The notes beneath the pieces were generated by a model that saw only the letters and a list, made by a program, of their open reading frames with translations, was not told the origin of the DNA and searched no databases. Positions 61,161-64,000 of a stretch of 64,000 nt of DNA are shown here, piece by piece. The DNA is from an uncultured Eubacteriales bacterium (GTDB taxonomy: Bacteria > Bacillota > Clostridia > Oscillospirales > Acutalibacteraceae), in contig ONAL01000003.1 in assembly GCA_900315785.1 (NCBI GenBank), forward strand, positions 1 to 64,000, in the 5' to 3' direction. Positions within the stretch are counted from its first letter, which is position 1. Each line of letters opens with the position of its first letter. The translations under genes and the position numbers were made by a program.

Positions 61161-62902
61161 GAATAGTTATCGGACAGGGTTCCTGCGGTATCGCCGCGGG
61201 CGCCGAAAAGGTTAGAAAGGCTCTGCTTAACACAAGCATCAACGCTGAGGAAATCTCAATCACAGGTTGTATCGGTATGTGCTATCTCGAGCCTATCGTC
61301 GATATTTACGACGACGAAAACAAGCTCACAAGACTTGTAAAGGTCAGCGAGAACGACGCCGAGAGCATTGCCTCTTACATAGAAACAGGCGACGAAAAGT
61401 ACGTTGAAAACCTCATCGTTTCCGACGAGGACAGCGAGTTTTTATCAAAGCAGACAAGAATCGCGCTGAGAAACTGCGGCGTTATCAATCCCGAGCAGAT
61501 TGACGCGTACACAGAGGCGGGCGGCTACACAGCCCTCAAGAAGGTTCTCACCGAGCTTTCCGCAGAGGAAGTAATCGACATCATCAAGACCTCGGGTCTT
61601 GCAGGCCGAGGCGGCGCGGGCTTCCCGACATGGTTCAAGTGGAACGCCGCAAGACAGAGCGCAGGCGAGGAAAAATACCTCATCTGTAACGCGGACGAGG
61701 GCGACCCCGGCGCGTTTATGGACAGAGCGGTTATCGAGTCAGACCCCCACAACCTCATTGAGGGTATGCTCATCGGCGCGTACGCTATCGGCGCAAAGCA
61801 CGCTGTAGTATACGTCAGAGCCGAGTATCCTCTCGCTATCAAGCGTCTCAAGAACGCTATCGCTCAGGCTAAGGAAAAGGGCATTATCGGAGAGAACATC
61901 TTCGGCTCCGACTTCTCCTGTGACTTTATGATTAAGGCGGGCGCGGGCGCGTTCGTATGCGGCGAGGAAACCGCGCTTATCGAAAGCCTCGAGGGTCACA
62001 GAGGTATGCCCAGGCTCAAGCCTCCGTTCCCCGCACAGTCGGGCTTCTGGAGAAAGCCTTCAAACATCAACAACGTCGAGACCTTCGCTAACGTCGCGTG
62101 GATTATCAACAACGGCGGCGAGGCGTTCGCGGCTATGGGTACCGAGGGCTCCAAGGGCACAAAGGTATTTGCCGTAACAGGTAAGGTTAAGCGTTCGGGT
62201 CTTGTTGAAATCCCGATGGGTAAGACTCTCAAGGACGTTATCTTCGATATCGGCGGCGGTATGAAGACCGACAAGCCCTTCAAGGCTGTTCAGATGGGCG
62301 GTCCTTCGGGCGGATGTATCCCCGCAGAGCTTATCGACACAGTTATCGACTACAAGGCTCTCGGAGCTACGGGCGCGATTATGGGCTCGGGCGGTATGGT
62401 TGTTATGGACGAAAGCACCTGTATGGTAGGTATGGCTAAGTTCTTCCTCGACTTCACCGCCAAGGAAAGCTGCGGCAAGTGTATCCACTGCCGTATCGGC
62501 ACAAAGCGTATGCTCGAAATGCTCGACCGCATCACAAAGGGCGAGGGCAAGGAAGGCGACATCGAGCTTCTCGAGGAGCTGTGCTACTCCATCAAGGACG
62601 GCGCGCTCTGCGGTCTCGGTCAGACGGCTCCCAACCCCGTTCTCACCACAATCAAGTATTTCCGCGACGAGTACGAGGCTCACATCAAGGACAAGAAGTG
62701 TCCCGCGGGCGAGTGCTCCGACCTCATCGAATACAAAATCATTGCCGACAAGTGTAAGGGCTGTACTCTCTGCGCGAGAAACTGTCCTGTCGGCGCAATT
62801 TCGGGAACTGTCAAGAATCCCCATACTATCGACACCGACAAGTGTATCAAGTGCGGCAAGTGCTACACTGTATGCCGTTTCGGCGCCGTAGTTAAAGAAT
62901 AA
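61157..62902 (+). CDS. NuoF-like NADH-binding subunit (HydB-type)
   Basis: The 581-residue subunit starts at GTG overlapping the previous stop by 4 bases. It begins with a 2Fe-2S thioredoxin-like part (GQGSCGIAAGAE, GCIGMCYLEP). The 51-kDa NADH/FMN domain has SGLAGRGGAGFPTWFKW, LICNADEGDPGAFMDR, GAGAFVCGEETALIES and the cluster motif ESCGKCIHCRIGTKRM. The end is a 2[4Fe-4S] ferredoxin (CKGCTLCARNCPVGAI; CIKCGKCYTVCRFGAV). This is the architecture of HydB in electron-bifurcating hydrogenases and of NADP-reducing HndC. Confidence 0.95.
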   Translation: MRIVIGQGSCGIAAGAEKVRKALLNTSINAEEISITGCIGMCYLEPIVDIYDDENKLTRLVKVSENDAESIASYIETGDEKYVENLIVSDEDSEFLSKQTRIALRNCGVINPEQIDAYTEAGGYTALKKVLTELSAEEVIDIIKTSGLAGRGGAGFPTWFKWNAARQSAGEEKYLICNADEGDPGAFMDRAVIESDPHNLIEGMLIGAYAIGAKHAVVYVRAEYPLAIKRLKNAIAQAKEKGIIGENIFGSDFSCDFMIKAGAGAFVCGEETALIESLEGHRGMPRLKPPFPAQSGFWRKPSNINNVETFANVAWIINNGGEAFAAMGTEGSKGTKVFAVTGKVKRSGLVEIPMGKTLKDVIFDIGGGMKTDKPFKAVQMGGPSGGCIPAELIDTVIDYKALGATGAIMGSGGMVVMDESTCMVGMAKFFLDFTAKESCGKCIHCRIGTKRMLEMLDRITKGEGKEGDIELLEELCYSIKDGALCGLGQTAPNPVLTTIKYFRDEYEAHIKDKKCPAGECSDLIEYKIIADKCKGCTLCARNCPVGAISGTVKNPHTIDTDKCIKCGKCYTVCRFGAVVKE

Positions 62903-62914
62903 GGAGGGGAAAGT

Positions 62915-64000
62915 ATGATTAATTTAACAATTAACGGACAAAAGGTTCAGGCTCCCGAGGGCTCGACTATCCTCGAGGCCGCCCGTTCTGCTGGTATCGA
63001 TATCCCCACACTGTGCTATGACAAGGCAGTTGAGATTTACGGCGCGTGCGGACTGTGCGTTGTCGAGGCTGAGGGCATTCCGAAGCTTCTCCGTTCCTGC
63101 TCCGCCAAGGTCAGCGAGGGTATGGTAGTCAACACCGAGAGCGAGCGTGTTGTCCGTTCCAGAAAAATCGCTATGGAGCTGCTTATGTCGGCTCACGACG
63201 GCGACTGTGTCGCTCCCTGTCAGCTCAACTGTCCCGCGAGAACAGACTGTCAGGGTTACGTCGGACTTATCGCTAACGGCGAGTACGACGCGGCTTTAAA
63301 GCTTATCAAAAACAAAATCTCTCTGCCCGCTTCCATCGGTCGAGTTTGTCCTCACCCCTGTGAGAAGGCGTGCAGACGTCAGAACGTAGAGGAACCCATC
63401 AACATAGCTCAGCTCAAGGCTTTTGCCGCTGATATGGATTTGAAATCCGACAGCTATGTTCCCGAGGTTCAGGAGCCCACAGGCAAGAAGGTTGCTGTCA
63501 TCGGCGGCGGTCCCGCAGGTCTCACAGCGGCTTACTACCTGACAATTATGGGTCACAGCGTAACTGTTTACGATATGATGGAGAAAATGGGCGGTATGCT
63601 CCGCTACGGTATTCCCCAGTACAGACTTCCCAAGGAAGTTCTCGACAAGGAAATCGCCATCATCGAGAAAACAGGCGTTAAGTTCGTAAACAACTCCAAG
63701 CTCGGAGTTGACTATACAATCGAGTCTCTCAAGAAAGAGAACGACGCTGTTATCGTTGCTGTCGGCGCTTGGAAATCAAGCTCAATGCGTACTCCGGGTG
63801 AGGAGCTCGACGGCGTTTACGGCGGTATCGACTTCCTCAGAGGCGTTATCAAGGGCAACGCTCCCGAAATCGGCGAGAAGGTCGCAATCTGCGGCGGCGG
63901 TAACACGGCTATGGACGCCTGCCGTACAGCAGTCCGTCTCGGCGCTAAGGAAGTTTACGTAGTTTACAGAAGAACCCGTAACGAGATGCCCGCTGACGAG
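62915..64000 (+). CDS. Ferredoxin/GltD-type flavoprotein subunit, C-terminus beyond the window
   Basis: AGGAGGGG lies before the ATG; 362 codons are visible. The N-terminal 2Fe-2S ferredoxin (~1-75) has LCYDK, YGACGLCVVEAEG and LRSCS cysteines. A GltD-like iron-sulfur part follows (CVAPCQLNCPARTDCQGYVGL; GRVCPHPCEKACRRQ), then an FAD/NAD domain (VAVIGGGPAGLTAAYYL; YGIPQYRLPKEVLDKEI; CGGGNTAMDACRTAVRLG). Clostridial proteins with this start often continue into [FeFe]-hydrogenase domains, but the H-cluster part would lie outside the window, so this is only a possibility. Confidence 0.88.
   Translation, partial: MINLTINGQKVQAPEGSTILEAARSAGIDIPTLCYDKAVEIYGACGLCVVEAEGIPKLLRSCSAKVSEGMVVNTESERVVRSRKIAMELLMSAHDGDCVAPCQLNCPARTDCQGYVGLIANGEYDAALKLIKNKISLPASIGRVCPHPCEKACRRQNVEEPINIAQLKAFAADMDLKSDSYVPEVQEPTGKKVAVIGGGPAGLTAAYYLTIMGHSVTVYDMMEKMGGMLRYGIPQYRLPKEVLDKEIAIIEKTGVKFVNNSKLGVDYTIESLKKENDAVIVAVGAWKSSSMRTPGEELDGVYGGIDFLRGVIKGNAPEIGEKVAICGGGNTAMDACRTAVRLGAKEVYVVYRRTRNEMPADE

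Overview
The window reads like a chromosomal stretch of a gut or rumen Firmicute in the Ruminococcus/Oscillospiraceae neighbourhood. The pointers are a galactanase carrying a type I dockerin, a Cthe_2159-type carbohydrate-binding protein, BspA-like leucine-rich repeat surface proteins, a Trp T-box, a two-gene sufC-sufB set, a FeoA-FeoA-FeoB iron operon, NADH-linked hydrogenase-type subunits, and strong AGGAGG ribosome-binding sites. The placement is an inference from gene content; no rRNA is present.

Layout. 1-1876: start of a secreted repeat protein running off the left edge. 2004-4135: the most unusual object, one DUF927-like AAA+/SF3-type ATPase gene enclosed by two 114-bp near-identical inverted repeats full of CTGATGCA motifs, sitting directly against the terminator of the iron operon. 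4252-7984: an iron operon (DtxR-family regulator, two FeoA, FeoB, FeoB-associated Cys-rich protein) with three GTTAG-N6-CTAAC palindromes. 8072-9306: a decayed locus where a lipoprotein/adhesin and an FtsX-type permease have been cut and joined. 9373-14821: Cthe_2159 surface protein, DUF1846, NusG-II and Gx-transporter genes. 14857-19305: CBS-DRTGG pyrophosphatase, TrpB2 under a Trp T-box, and a histidine-kinase-like ATPase. 19427-25146: fructose operon fruR-fruK-fruA-ptsH-ptsI. 25440-31765: MarR regulator with a YbeY-like protein, small alarmone synthetase, mgtE with an attenuated leader, and a Tet(M)-like GTPase fused to a NYN domain. 31921-37474: sufC-sufB, GH53-dockerin galactanase, HD hydrolase, zinc-ribbon proteins, and a second YbeY-like paralogue. 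37840-43704: HMA protein, NSS transporter, esterase lipoprotein, TatD, MetRS.

43873-44820: tRNA-fMet followed by an integration scar and gene remnants. 44825-58531: LRR surface protein, vWA and macro-domain genes, a YdjI/YdjG/YdjH-like envelope-stress operon, an EEP-family hydrolase, EF-G-like protein, and a ParB-like/BMP fusion with a phosphoesterase. 58628-60425: tRNA-Arg, a surface-protein remnant, prolyl-tRNA editing protein, small LRR protein, GIY-YIG nuclease. 60681-64000: NuoE-, NuoF- and ferredoxin/GltD-like subunits running off the right edge.

Together the genes describe an anaerobe that senses iron, Trp-tRNA charging, probably magnesium, and fructose, displays repeat-rich surface proteins, and re-oxidises NADH through a flavin-iron-sulfur complex. 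A surface-protein C-terminal module occurs twice intact (or cut only by the edge) and twice as short remnants, which suggests past recombination. Long open frames opposite real genes are plentiful because codon bias leaves few antisense stops; they are omitted.
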